Assembly: GCA_011947345.1 (NCBI GenBank)
Contig: JAAVTG010000526.1
Location: forward strand, 78,343 to 142,342
Source: Phytophthora quininea
Lineage: Eukaryota > Oomycota > Peronosporomycetes > Peronosporales > Peronosporaceae
Direction: 5' to 3'
Length of the DNA: 64,000 nt
Position numbers and translations under genes: made by a program. Below the pieces are notes generated by a model. The model saw only the letters and a list, made by a program, of their open reading frames with translations. It was not told where the DNA came from and searched no databases. Below are positions 1 to 10,912 of the stretch, piece after piece. Numbering within the stretch: position 1 is the first letter of the stretch; the number at the start of each line of letters is the position of its first letter.

Positions 1-1055
1 GCGTTGGCGGCCTCCACCGTGCGACGAACAAACTCGTCGTAGATGCCCTCCTGGACGTACACGCGAGTGCCGGCGATGCAGCACTGGCCCTGGTTCATGA
101 ACAAACCCAGCTGCGACTGCTGAATTGCCAGGTCAATGTCGGCGTCATCCAAGATGATGTTTGCCGACTTGCCACCGAGCTCCAGTGTGACGCGCTTGAG
201 GTTGCTCACGTGCGAGGTGCGCATGATCTGGTAGCCGACCTCGGTGGAACCGGTGAAGGCGACCTTGTCCACGTCGGGGTGCTGCGCGAGGTGACGGCCA
301 GCCTTGGCGCCGACGCCCGGGACGATGTTGACGACACCCTTGGGGAAGCCAGCCTCGACGATCAGCTCGCCAACGCGGAGAGCGGAGAGAGGGGTCTGCT
401 CGGCAGGCTTCAGCACGATGGTGTTGCCGGCAGCGAGAGCAGGGCCCAATTTCCACGCCATCATGAGCAGCGGGAAGTTCCACGGGATGATCTGCGCGCA
501 GACGCCGACCGGTTCCGCCTTGGTGTAGCACAGATAGGGACCCGATACGGGGATCACCGAGCCGTGAATCTTGTCGGGCCAACCGGCGTAGTAGCGGAGG
601 GTCTTGATCACAAGACCGAGGTCGGCGGCCTTGGCCACAGAGCACGGCTTACCGTTGTCGAGCGCCTCCAGCGCGGCGAGCTCGTCGATGTTCTCCTCGA
701 TGAGCTCGGCGAGACGGTACATGAGCTTGCCGCGGTCCTCGGCCGACATGGTGCGCCACGGACCTTCGAAGGCAGACCGAGCAGCTTTGACGGCAGCGTC
801 AATGTCAGCGGTGCCGCCCTCGGCCACGTCGGCGATCTTCTCCTCGGTGGCGGGGTTGAAGGTCTCGAACGTCTTGCCCTTGATGGACGGCACGAACTCG
901 CCGTTGATGAGCAGATTGGTCTGCTTGACCGGCACCTCGGCCGAGAAGTGGCGCGACAGGATGAGCGGCGACGCCTTGGCGGCCGTAGCAGTCGAGACGC
1001 GAGCGAAGGCGCTAGCCTGGACGCGAGGAACTTGGCGCAGGATGTGGCGCTGCAT
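1..1055 (-). CDS. Mitochondrial aldehyde dehydrogenase, copy A (partial)
   Basis: N-terminal 351 residues or so of an ALDH2-type NAD-dependent aldehyde dehydrogenase, which oxidises aldehydes to carboxylic acids; the 3' end lies off the window. The start at 1055 gives an Arg/Ser/Ala-rich N terminus ([12 protein letters not shown]...) typical of a mitochondrial presequence. Visible family motifs include [16 protein letters not shown] (dinucleotide fold), ELGGKS with the general-base Glu, and GQCCIAGTR with the catalytic Cys. Where B and C have lost a base, A has the four-C run that keeps the frame ([12 protein letters not shown]), so A is intact as far as seen. It is the mirror partner of copy C and lies upstream of B on the same strand. 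Confidence 0.93.
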   Translation of the reverse strand, partial: MQRHILRQVPRVQASAFARVSTATAAKASPLILSRHFSAEVPVKQTNLLINGEFVPSIKGKTFETFNPATEEKIADVAEGGTADIDAAVKAARSAFEGPWRTMSAEDRGKLMYRLAELIEENIDELAALEALDNGKPCSVAKAADLGLVIKTLRYYAGWPDKIHGSVIPVSGPYLCYTKAEPVGVCAQIIPWNFPLLMMAWKLGPALAAGNTIVLKPAEQTPLSALRVGELIVEAGFPKGVVNIVPGVGAKAGRHLAQHPDVDKVAFTGSTEVGYQIMRTSHVSNLKRVTLELGGKSANIILDDADIDLAIQQSQLGLFMNQGQCCIAGTRVYVQEGIYDEFVRRTVEAAN

Positions 1056-1905
1056 GGCTTTGGCTTGGTCTGGGCTTGGGCTGGACGGCGCAGATTGCAG
1101 AATGAGGAGCTCCGTCACGAGGATCTTCTTGTCCAGCGGCCTCTCTAGCGACGTCCGCGGACAGACGCTCCCGAAACAACTCGCTCAACGCAAGTTGAAC
1201 TTGGATTCAACTGCCCGATCTGCTCTGCTGGCTGCGCACAACCGCCGGATTGCCGACCACGTGGTCGATTGTTGGCACTCGAGGCGGAGCGGGCTCACCA
1301 AACCGCCCGCCACCAGATCGAAGTGCTCTGCTTGGTGTTCTGCTTGGCATGTGTGCCGACGGCGGTGCAATTCGACAGTTACCACGACCCGCTTTGGTGC
1401 TTGGAGCACTCCAAAATTGCGTTTACCGGTGCTCCGGTCGGGTTGTTTAACGCCTGCCAGTTCATCTGGCGCGATAAGCGCGCTTGGCACAACGTCCCTG
1501 TCGAAATAGCAGGCGCCGCAGTTGGCAGGAACGTGTTGCCTCTCCTCCTTGGGCAAAGCGCACGAGATCGAGATTCTTGCGTGTCGGTCGATGAGAGTCT
1601 CAGGCGAGATCCGGCTGGCGAGCTCTCCAGCTGTGAATGTCTGGCCAAGACAGCGCATCCGTCATGTTGAAGGCTCTGGATCGGAGCACTGCAACATGCC
1701 GTTGCTGAAGCGCTCTCGGGTGCTTCAGCTTTGACGACAAGTTCAGATTTCCCTGTTTGCCACAAAGCTTTTGAAAAGCTTGCATGAATTCACGAACTGT
1801 GGATATACTAGTATTTGACAAAACGTTGTATTATGTGGACTTCCTGCTCAACTCGACCGATGGAGGAGCAGGAGTAATACTACTTAAAACACACTGCAGC
1901 TTCAT
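1056..1905. other. Intergenic region between ALDH A and B
   Basis: About 850 bp holding the presumed promoter and 5' leader of A (minus strand, near 1056-1200) and the 3' flank of B. ORFs on both strands overlap one another without recognisable domains. The same sequence is mirrored at 15601-16446. I see no gene in it. Confidence 0.7.
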
Positions 1906-3482
1906 CTACGGCATCGAGTCATCCGGGCGCTTGATGATCACCGTCTTGTGCTCCAGGTAGTTGCGCAGACCCAGCTCGCCGTTCTCGCGGCCGATGCCAG
2001 AGTCCTTGAACCCGCCGAACGGAGTGTTCGAGTCGAACACGTCGTAGCAGTTGACGTACACCGTTCCCGTGCGGATGCCGTTGGAGATCTTGATGGCGTT
2101 GTCGATGTTGCTGGTCACCACGCCGGCGCCCAGACCGTACACCGAGTCGTTGGCGCGCTCGATCACCTCGTCGATGGTCTTGAACTTGAGGATGGACATG
2201 ACGGGGCCGAAGATCTCCTCGCGAGCGATGGTCATGTCATCCTCGACGTCAGCGAATACCGTCGGCTCGATGAACCAGCCCTTGTTGCCGTGACGCTTTC
2301 CGCCGGCGAGCAGCTTGGCGCCTTCCTTCTTGCCCTCTTCAATGTAGCCGAGGATCTTCTCGAACTGAGCCTCGTCGATCTGCGAGCCCTGGTCGGTCTT
2401 GGCGTCGAACGGGTCGCCCACCACACGAGCGTTGGCGGCCTCCACCGTGCGACGAACAAACTCGTCGTAGATGCCCTCCTGGACGTACACGCGAGTGCCG
2501 GCGATGCAGCACTGGCCCTGGTTCATGAACAAACCCAGCTGCGACTGCTGAATTGCCAGGTCAATGTCGGCGTCATCCAAGATGATGTTTGCCGACTTGC
2601 CACCGAGCTCCAGTGTGACGCGCTTGAGGTTGCTCACGTGCGAGGTGCGCATGATCTGGTAGCCGACCTCGGTGGAACCGGTGAAGGCGACCTTGTCCAC
2701 GTCGGGGTGCTGCGCGAGGTGACGGCCAGCCTCAGCACCAACTCCAGGCACGATGTTGACGACACCCTTGGGGAAGCCAGCCTCGACGATCAGCTCGCCA
2801 ACGCGGAGAGCGGAGAGAGGGTCTGCTCGGCAGGCTTCAGCACGATGGTGTTGCCGGCAGCGAGAGCAGGGCCCAATTTCCACGCCATCATGAGCAGCGG
2901 GAAGTTCCACGGGATGATCTGCGCGCAGACGCCGACCGGTTCCGCCTTGGTGTAGCACAGATAGGGACCCGATACGGGGATCACCGAGCCGTGAATCTTG
3001 TCGGGCCAACCGGCGTAGTAGCGGAGGGTCTTGATCACAAGACCGAGGTCGGCGGCCTTGGCCACAGAGCACGGCTTACCGTTGTCGAGCGCCTCCAGCG
3101 CGGCGAGCTCGTCGATGTTCTCCTCGATGAGCTCGGCGAGACGGTACATGAGCTTGCCGCGGTCCTCGGCCGACATGGTGCGCCACGGACCTTCGAAGGC
3201 AGACCGAGCAGCTTTGACGGCAGCGTCAATGTCAGCGGTGCCGCCCTCGGCCACGTCGGCGATCTTCTCCTCGGTGGCGGGGTTGAAGGTCTCGAACGTC
3301 TTGCCCTTGATGGACGGCACGAACTCGCCGTTGATGAGCAGATTGGTCTGCTTGACCGGCACCTCGGCCGAGAAGTGGCGCGACAGGATGAGCGGCGACG
3401 CCTTGGCGGCCGTAGCAGTCGAGACGCGAGCGAAGGCGCTAGCCTGGACGCGAGGAACTTGGCGCAGGATGTGGCGCTGCAT
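1906..3482 (-). CDS. Mitochondrial aldehyde dehydrogenase, copy B (one-base frameshift)
   Basis: ALDH2-type enzyme with the same presequence and motifs as copy A, ending in ...[10 protein letters not shown]. The span is 1577 bp, one base short of the 525-codon-plus-stop length of intact copy D. The missing base is in a C-run (CCC here, CCCC in A) near 2820, so the protein reads in two frames: start to about 2820, then about 2820 to the stop at 1906. It is nearly identical to A, except for a short divergent patch at about 2731-2755. Either a pseudogene or a consensus error; shared motifs and otherwise open frames favour a functional gene. Confidence 0.85.
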
Positions 3483-4367
3483 GGTGACGGAGGAGCTGAC
3501 TTGGCTTGGACGGCGCAAATGACAAAGTGAGCGACCGAGTCGCGGGCGAAGACCTCGGCCGCTTCAGCGAAGACCTCCTGTCTGTATCATCCTATCCGTA
3601 GCTGCCATGCGGGTCAGGAGCCGAGCGCTCCATCAACTAAAACGCAAGGCATCGCGTTGTTGAAGTTCTCGGCCCTGCAGAGACGAGGCCGCAGGACATT
3701 GTCGACGAGGGACCCGGCCAAATCGCGGGCGGCGTGCGGCGTGCGGCTCGGAGCGAGGCCTCCGTGCCACTTCGCCAGGGCTTGCAACGCACGTGGTGTG
3801 TGTGGCGGGCGCCCTGACCGATCTCACTTCGACCGGGCAAAAGCTCAGCTTTTCGTATTGTCGATTTCTGCTTGGTGCTTTCCGGATATTCCGTTTCGGG
3901 CGTCTTACTGTCATATTTAGCGTTCCGGCGATCGTCGTTAAACATTCTGGCGCGCAAGGCAGGACAAAGGTCGGCTTTCGAGGCAACGCAGACAGCGACC
4001 TGCACTGGATTGTCGACTCCCAAATCGCTCGGGATCCCCTGCGCCTTGCGTATCCGGCGATGAAGTCGAAAAGCGGCTGGAAAAACTCGCCAGTAGCGAA
4101 AATGTCCGACGAGTTCAACTTGAAGGCAACCTCCATTCGGCTCCCGTCAGGTTTCATCATCAGCTCGACGGACTCAATTAATGGAGACGGCGCATGCAGA
4201 CCGCATTTACCGCCTTTGAGGCGCTTCTCTCCTCGTCTGCAATGCTGTACAACCTGCGATAGAATACGGGTCGGTCGGTCAACTACCTCGTGTGTGTGAA
4301 GGCCTGGCAATAACTCGAGACACATAATTTTTCTGTCGACTCATATTCCATTAGAAAAAAGCGAAAC
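3483..4367. other. Intergenic region between ALDH B and CRN header
   Basis: About 885 bp with B's upstream region (minus) and the leader of the CRN gene (plus). A 230-codon minus-strand ORF (3633-4325) is open here but shows no domain I recognise, and in the mirror arm (13195-13884) its frame is broken. I treat it as unproven and list it here, not as a gene. Confidence 0.5.
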
Positions 4368-4814
4368 ATGGCGAAGCTACATGCAGTGGGCACCATCGTC
4401 GGGGAGCGAGGATACCCGTTCTGTGTCAATATCGAGGACGCCAGCTCCGTGGACGACCTGAAGAAGGAAATCAAGAGAGTAAACAACGTGGATCTCACGT
4501 GTCCGCACGAGGAGCTGACGCTTTATTTGGCCAAGAAAAATGGATCGTGGCGGGACCAGGCCGGTGCTGACGCTGTGGCGCTCGACGTTTGGGGGCGCGT
4601 AGAAGGTTTCCTGCAGATGGATCCTTCCTTCCTGCTAACGGACGACGCGTACTTTGGAGAGGGGTTTAAACACACTCGTGGTAAAGTCCACATCTTGGTG
4701 GTGGTTCCGCCTTACGTTCGCTTCGCCAACGTCATCGGAGACGTCGACAAAAGTATGGTGTATCATTGTACGTGGCTTCGAATGGATATGATGTACGACA
4801 ACGGTAGTGGCTAA
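4368..4814 (+). CDS. Crinkler (CRN) effector header, truncated
   Basis: 148-residue protein resembling the conserved N-terminal header of oomycete CRN proteins, which are translocated into host cells. Visible: a ubiquitin-like start with VDDLKKEIK, the LFLAK-type motif as LTLYLAK (about residues 47-53), a DWL-like stretch, and the HVLVxxP-type motif as HILVVVP (about 109-115), the boundary after which CRN C-terminal effector domains are normally attached. Here only about 33 residues follow, unlike any CRN effector domain I recognise, so this is a header-only or decayed gene. No signal peptide is evident, as in many CRNs. It lies between ALDH B and D on the opposite strand. Confidence 0.8.
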   Translation: MAKLHAVGTIVGERGYPFCVNIEDASSVDDLKKEIKRVNNVDLTCPHEELTLYLAKKNGSWRDQAGADAVALDVWGRVEGFLQMDPSFLLTDDAYFGEGFKHTRGKVHILVVVPPYVRFANVIGDVDKSMVYHCTWLRMDMMYDNGSG

Positions 4815-5048
4815 TCTGGTTGTGCCCACAGTGATCACGGTCCTCGTCTCGCGGCTCTTCCAGTCTCTGTGGCCCGCGGCAGACAAAACTGGGTCAATGA
4901 AGAAGGACATCTAGCTGTGAAATGTCGGCTATACTCGAATTGACAAGCATGGAGAGTGAAAAAGAAGAACTGAGAATTGTTGTCTATTGTGACTTTGGTG
5001 CACTCGCCAAACGAGTGAAAAAAACTTACTACAATAAGATGGAGGCCC

Positions 5049-6626
5049 CTACGGCATCGAGTCGTCCGGGCGCTTGATGATCACCGTCTTATGCTCCAGG
5101 TAGTTGCGCAGACCCAGCTCGCCGTTCTCGCGGCCGATGCCAGAGTCCTTGAACCCGCCGAACGGAGTGTTCGAGTCGAACACGTCGTAGCAGTTGACGT
5201 ACACCGTTCCCGTGCGGATGCCGTTGGAGATCTTGATGGCGTTGTCGATGTTGCTGGTCACCACACCACCACCAAGACCGTACTCCGAGTCGTTGGCGCG
5301 AGCAATGACCTCGTCGATGGTCTTGAACTTGAGGATGGACATGACGGGGCCGAAGATCTCCTCGCGGGCGATGGTCATCTCGTCGGTCACGTCGGCAAAC
5401 ACCGTCGGCTCGATGAACCAGCCCTTGTCGCCGTGACGGGCACCGCCTGCCACGAGGCGGGCGCCCTCTTCCTTGCCCTTCTCGACGTAGCCGAGGATCT
5501 TCTTGAACTGAGCCTCGTCGATCTGCGAACCCTGGTCGGTCTTGGCGTCGAACGGGTCGCCCACCACGCGGGCGTTGGCGGCCTCGGCCGAGCGCTTGAC
5601 AAACTCGTCGTAGATGCCCTCCTGCACGAACACGCGGGTGCCCGAAATACAGCACTGGCCCTGGTTCATGAACAGACCGAGCTGCGACTGCTTGATGGCG
5701 AGGTCAATGTCGGCGTCGTCCAGAATAATGTTGGCCGACTTGCCGCCCAGCTCGAGAGTGATACGCTTGAGGTTGCTCACGTGTGAGGTGCGCATGATCT
5801 GGTACCCGACTTCCGTCGATCCGGTAAACGCGACCTTGTCCACGTTGGGGTGCTGGGCCAGGTGGCGACCAGCGTTGGCGCCCACACCGGGCACGATGTT
5901 GACGACGCCCTTGGGGAAACCGGCCTCGACGATCAATTCGCCAACGCGCAGCGCTGATAGAGCAGTCTGCTCAGCGGGCTTCAGCACGATGGTGTTACCA
6001 GCGGCAAGGGCGGGGCCCAATTTCCACGCCATCATGAGCAGCGGGAAGTTCCACGGGATGATCTGCGCGCAGACGCCGACTGGCTCGGCCTTGGTGTAGC
6101 ACAGGTAGGGGCCCGACACGGGGATCACCGAGCCGTGGATCTTGTCGGGCCAACCGGCGTAGTAGCGAATGGTCTTGAGCACCAGCTGCAGGTCGTTCTC
6201 CTTGGCGACCGCCACCGGCTTGCCGTTGTCGAGTGCCTCCAGCGCGGCGAGCTCGTCGATGTTCTCCTCGATGAGGTCGGCCAGCTTGTACAGCAGACGA
6301 CCGCGGTCCTCGGCCGACATGGTGCGCCACGGACCCTCAAAGGCGTCGCGAGCAGCCTTGACAGCCGCGTCAATGTCGTCGTTGACGGCCTCGGACACGT
6401 CGGCGATCTTCTCCTCGGTGGCGGGGTTGAATGTCTCGAAGGTTCGGCCGCTGGACGACGGCACGAACTCGCCGTTGATCAGCAGGTTGGTCTGCTTGAC
6501 CGGCACCTGCGCCGAGAACTGGCGGGCCAGCACTTGCGGCGAGGCCTTGGAGGCCGTCACGACCGTGGCGCGAGCGAAGGCATTGGCCTGGACGCGCGGC
6601 AGGGTTCGCAGAATGTGGCGCTGCAT
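5049..6626 (-). CDS. Mitochondrial aldehyde dehydrogenase, copy D (intact)
   Basis: Complete 525-residue ALDH2-type NAD-dependent aldehyde dehydrogenase, the only uninterrupted full-length copy in the window. The basic, Ser/Ala-rich first 40 or so residues ([13 protein letters not shown]...) look like a mitochondrial targeting peptide. Key motifs are present: [22 protein letters not shown] (general base Glu) and GQCCISGTR (catalytic Cys). It diverges from A/B/C in the presequence and at scattered sites, so it is an older paralog. It has a long upstream region (6627-8287) on its 5' side. Confidence 0.96.
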   Translation of the reverse strand: MQRHILRTLPRVQANAFARATVVTASKASPQVLARQFSAQVPVKQTNLLINGEFVPSSSGRTFETFNPATEEKIADVSEAVNDDIDAAVKAARDAFEGPWRTMSAEDRGRLLYKLADLIEENIDELAALEALDNGKPVAVAKENDLQLVLKTIRYYAGWPDKIHGSVIPVSGPYLCYTKAEPVGVCAQIIPWNFPLLMMAWKLGPALAAGNTIVLKPAEQTALSALRVGELIVEAGFPKGVVNIVPGVGANAGRHLAQHPNVDKVAFTGSTEVGYQIMRTSHVSNLKRITLELGGKSANIILDDADIDLAIKQSQLGLFMNQGQCCISGTRVFVQEGIYDEFVKRSAEAANARVVGDPFDAKTDQGSQIDEAQFKKILGYVEKGKEEGARLVAGGARHGDKGWFIEPTVFADVTDEMTIAREEIFGPVMSILKFKTIDEVIARANDSEYGLGGGVVTSNIDNAIKISNGIRTGTVYVNCYDVFDSNTPFGGFKDSGIGRENGELGLRNYLEHKTVIIKRPDDSMP

Positions 6627-8287
6627 GGTGAGTGTGTGTTCGGAGTCGCTTGCAAGTGGAAGTGCCTACGAAAGCGCGAAATGCGGAATGAGCTTCGTGT
6701 CCGGCGCTCGAGTGACAAGCGGCGGGGTGTCCAGGCGTCTGAGCTTGCAGCGCGGATTTGGGGAGCAGCTCGAAGCAGCCGATCTGCAAGGCTGCGGCCA
6801 TCATCTGACCGACGGCAAGTCAGGGCTCCGTCAACTCGTCGCCTCTCGCAATCCCATGCTGCAAGATACTTCACGTACGAAAAACCAAATCACGGCCACA
6901 CACTGGTGCTGCAGCTGGCTAATCTGCGCTCGTTGCACATGCATAAACCGCTGCAAGGCGTCCGGGCTGCTTGGGAAAAGAAGTTCCCGATACACTTTCG
7001 CAGAGAAGAGGATTTGCATGTTGAAGACAAGGGCAACCATGACGCATCAGCCAAAACGCAAGCGAGCGCGGTAGACTTCAATCTGTTGACGAAGGGGAGG
7101 GCGTCGACACATTTTCAGAATTGGATCAATCAAGGCAACCCTGCGGATATTTGGTGAGCAGATCTCTATCGACTGCGCACGCCAACTCGGCTTTCTGGTG
7201 GGTCGAAGCTGTGTCACGCAGCACCCGACTGTTCCTCCAGTTTTCTGCGTGCTGAGGTGCTTCTCTACACGAAGGCAACAGTGCGCTTGCCACCGTTTAT
7301 ATTTCTCGACAAGATGGCGTCAGTGTTCGCGGCGTTGTTGGGCAAATTGTTGCTTGGTGGCGCTGCCCGTCCCCCTACAATGGTCGTCCCTTGAGCGAGT
7401 TTCAAATGCGGCATTGGCATTTGAAATGCCGTTTACTTTCGTTTTGCTGTGCCTTGCCTTGTTTCATTGTTTCGGACCGACAGACACGGCAGCAGAGTCC
7501 GGTTTCTCTCAGGCGAGTTTTGAAAGTGCAGCAGTGATTAAAGCGATACAATTGGAAGTTGCAAATGGAACGGCGATATTAGTTTTTAACGGTTTGCAGT
7601 GCCATCGGGGTTCTAAAGGAGCTAACCGCTCGGGTCGAACTCTGTGCGTTAGAACCGCCGGAGTTTGTGTAAAAGCTCTTGTGTCATGCAAATGAGGCAA
7701 ATTGCAGGCAGGAATCTCCGGGTGCGATACGGAGAGTCCTTTTCCCGGACTTCTGCATGTTTGACATCTTCACACACACACACGCGCGCGCGCTTGCACT
7801 TCGTTTTCTCGTCAAGCCGGCAAGTTTGGATCTTGGCCTGACCAGCTGCGGCTTCGGGACCGCCGACACGGCGACCATAGTGGAGTCGAGAGTTGCCTGA
7901 CGTGGCACCACGCTTCGGTGGCTCTTTGCGCGGCGCAAATCGCTCGTTGCAGGGCGCTTGCGTCTCGTCCGATTTTGATTAGAGCCGTGGGATCGTCTGT
8001 GAACGTCTGAGCTTCAATCGTGACCAGCTGGTAATTTTGTGTCGTCTTTGACGACGTTGAAGCCAAATCCAATCTGAAAACGGAATGATGTGCTTCAGAT
8101 GCATCGTATTTCGGAATGACGAAGGCTCGTTTACATTTCGCTGACGATGGTTGTGAATGGGTACAGACGAGACGGTCTCCACAATTTTTACAATACGAAT
8201 TCACAATATTCCGATTCAAAAAAACCGGGGGCCATTCACGAGAAGCAACAAAAACGTCAACGCAGACTATTCAAATGGCCGAGGTCA
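6627..8287. other. Upstream region of ALDH D
   Basis: About 1.66 kb with no recognisable gene. It should contain D's promoter near 6627-6900. Short ORFs on both strands overlap and have no family features. It includes a CA/CG microsatellite at 7771-7792. The whole stretch is mirrored at 9269-10912. Confidence 0.7.
7771..7792. repeat. CA/CG dinucleotide microsatellite
   Basis: Alternating CA units pass into CG units. The mirrored copy near 9757-9779 differs in unit number, as expected for a slippage-prone tract. Confidence 0.9.
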
Positions 8288-8309
8288 AGCGCCACGGCGA
8301 GTAATGAAC

Positions 8310-8363
8310 CACCTGGAGCACAAGACGGTGATCATTAAGCGCCCGGACGACGCGATGCCCTAA
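8310..8363 (+). pseudogene. ALDH 3'-end fragment in spacer
   Basis: The last 17 or so ALDH codons plus the stop ([17 protein letters not shown]) directly follow unmatched spacer sequence. The end matches copy C, including the DDAMP ending and the 3' flank, not B or D. It is a rearrangement remnant, not a gene. Confidence 0.93.
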
Positions 8364-8638
8364 ATGTACGAAGAAATACTTCTAGCTGAAAGCACAACAA
8401 AATACACAATGAGTTCGGTTGAGTAGATTGATGATACCACGCTTTCGGAAAATGCGTTGGCAACTGGTGTTGCGGTGCGCTGCAGCAGTGACGGCAACAA
8501 CTCCGGTAGAGCAACGCATTTTGATAGTTGGAATATTCATCATTCATGTAGCCCTCCCTGGGCCCCACTAGTCTAAGCTCGATGTCTACCTACGTCGCCT
8601 TTGTTGGCTTGCTTTGCACTGGTTAGAGGTCACACACT

Positions 8639-9230
8639 CTACTTGTTCCCCCGCCGCTTGCCGACACTGCCGCCGTAGCGCGTCACGGCAGCACGCTTGT
8701 TGCGCTTCGCCATGAGCTTCGGGTCCAGCGGGATGTAAGCGTACGGCTCCAGCTTGCCCTTCTTCTTTATGTCACCGCCAGCCTTCTTGGCACGATACTC
8801 GCGACCGGTGCCAGCGTCGTCGCGTTTGCGCTTCGATCTCTTGTCGCTTTTGCTGTTGTTGAGCCCCATGCGCTGCAACTGGGAAGCAACGTCCTGCTTA
8901 ATCTTCTCTTCGTCGTCGCTATCACTGCCGCCCTCCATGTCATCGTCCTCGGCGCCAGGAATGATCATGCGTCCGTCCTTGGCCATCTGAAACTCGTCGT
9001 CGCTGTCATCGTCGTTCCATGACCGCCACCGTTCGCCGAAAAGATGTTCTTGACGGCAGCGTTGTCGTCCAAAAAGTCCACGATATCGTCCTCATCCTCG
9101 CGAATCACCTTGCCGCCCTTGTGCTTCTTGTGAAGGTCCTTCTTGCGCTTCAGAACCTGCATGGCCGCGGCTTCGTCATCACCACCGGCGTCCTCATCGT
9201 CCGAGTCGGCCATGAACTCCTCGAAGGCAT
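8639..9230 (-). pseudogene. RRP12 C-terminal fragment in spacer
   Basis: Second copy of the last roughly 195 codons of the RRP12-like gene at 18299. It keeps the natural terminus (GSVGKRRGNK then stop) because its C-run is one base longer than in the main copy, and it also keeps the five-A run that is four in the main copy. It has its own one-base loss near 9016. The 5' end stops abruptly at 9230, so it cannot encode a working protein. Confidence 0.9.
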
Positions 9231-9268
9231 CGCAATACCAAAGCTAGGCGAGGCATTCGTGCGAGCAC

Positions 9269-10912
9269 TGACCTCGGCCATTTGAATAGTCTGCGTTGAC
9301 GTTTTTGTTGCTTCTCGTGAATGGCCCCGGTTTTTGAATCGGAATATTGTGAATTCGTATTGTAAAAATTGTGGAGACCGTCTCGTCTGTACCCATTCAC
9401 AACCATCGTCAGCGAAATGTAAACGAGCCTTCGTCATTCCGAAATACGATGCATCTGAAGCACATCATTCCGTTTTCAGATTGGATTTGCTTCAACGTCG
9501 TCAAAGACGACACAAAATTACCAGCTGGTCACGATTGAAGCTCAGACGTTCACAGACGATCCCACGGCTCTAATCAAAATCGGACGAGACGCAAGCGCCC
9601 TGCAACGAGCGATTTGCGCCGCGCAAAGAGCCACCGAAGCGTGGTGCCACGTCAGGCAACTCTCGACTCCACTATGGTCGCCGTGTCGGCGGTCCCGAAG
9701 CCGCAGCTGGTCAGGCCAAGATCCAAACTTGCCGGCTTGACGAGAAAACGAAGTGCAAGCGCGCGCGTGTGTGTGTGAAGATGTCAAACATGCAGAAGTC
9801 CGGGAAAAGGACTCTCCGTATCGCACCCGGAGATTCCTGCCTGCAATTTGCCTCATTTGCATGACACAAGAGCTTTTACACAAACTCCGGCGGTTCTAAC
9901 GCACAGAGTTCGACCCGAGCGGTTAGCTCTTTAGACCCCGATGGCACTGCAAACCGTTAAAAAACTAATATCGCCGTTCCATTTGCAACTTCCAATTGTA
10001 TCGCTTTAATCACTGCTGCACTTTCAAAACTCGCCTGAGAGAAACCGGACTCTGCTGCCGTGTCTGTCGGTCCGAAACAATGAAACAAGGCAAGGCACAG
10101 CAAAACGAAAGTAAACGGCATTTCAAATGCCAATGCCGCATTTGAAACTCGCTCAAGGGACGACCATTGTAGGACGGGCAGCGCCACCAAGCAACAATTT
10201 GCCCAACAACGCCGCGAACACTGACGCCATCTTGTCGAGAAATATAAACGGTGGCAAGCGCACTGTTGCCTTCGTGTAGAGAAGCACCCCAGCACGCAGA
10301 AAACTGGAGGAACAGTCGGGTGCTGCGTGACACAGCTTCGACCCACCAGAAAGCCGAGTTGGCGTGCACAGTCGATAGAGATCTGCTCACCAAATATCCG
10401 CAGGGTTGCCTTGATTGATCCAATTCTGAAAATGTGTCGACGCCCCTCCCTTCGTCAACAGATTGAAGTCTACCGCGCTCGCTTGCGTTTTGGCTGATGC
10501 GTCATGGTTGCCCTTGTCTTCAACATGCAAATCCTCTTCTCTGCGAAAGTGTATCGGGAACTTCTTTTCCCAAGCAGCCCGGACGCCTTGCAGCGGTTTA
10601 TGCATGTGCAACGAGCGCAGATTAGCCAGCTGCAGCACCAGTGTGTGGCCGTGATTTGGTTTTCGTACGTGAAGTATCTTGCAGCATGGGATTGCGAGAG
10701 GCGACGAGTTGACGGAGCCCTGACTTGCCGTCGGTCAGATGATGGCCGCAGCCTTGCAGATCGGCTGCTTCGAGCTGCTCCCAAATCCGCGCTGCAAGCT
10801 CAGACGCCTGGACACCCCGCCGCTTGTCACTCGAGCGCCGGACACGAAGCTCATTCCGCATTTCGCGCTTTCGTAGGCACTTCCACTTGCAAGCTCCGAA
10901 CACACACTCACC
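9269..10912. other. Upstream region of ALDH D' (mirror)
   Basis: Mirror of 6627-8287. No recognisable gene. Homopolymers are shorter than in the left arm: for example, the A7 and G5 runs at 8216-8231 are A5 and G4 here. Confidence 0.75.

Larger units (their letters stand above)
1..8287. repeat. Left arm of giant inverted repeat
   Basis: The sequence from the window start to 8287 is present again, reverse-complemented, at 9269 to about 17501. Anchor pairs are 8287/9269 at the inner edge, the CRN start codon (4368/13150) and the ALDH A/C start codon (1055/16447). The paired coordinates sum to 17556, 17518 and 17502, so the right arm is cumulatively shorter. Identity looks very high, with most differences being one- to four-base gaps. 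The outer end lies beyond the window. Confidence 0.95.
8288..9268. other. Spacer of the inverted repeat
   Basis: This 981-bp spacer has about 22 bp of unmatched sequence, then about 920 bp (8310-9230) that is a direct, near-identical copy of about 17971-18892, then about 38 bp of unmatched sequence. It therefore carries an ALDH tail and an RRP12 3' fragment taken from the outer flank of the right arm. The two short unmatched joints mark rearrangement or assembly junctions. Confidence 0.9.

Noticed and set aside
210..1148. Long plus-strand ORF opposite ALDH A (also 1948-2955, 5091-5786, 16974-17981)
   Set aside because: Antisense shadows of ALDH coding sequence. They follow the codon bias of the opposite strand and have no family features.
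1185..1658. 157-codon minus ORF between ALDH A and B
   Set aside because: Overlaps equally long ORFs in other frames, with no domain or start context. Treated as chance in GC-rich DNA.
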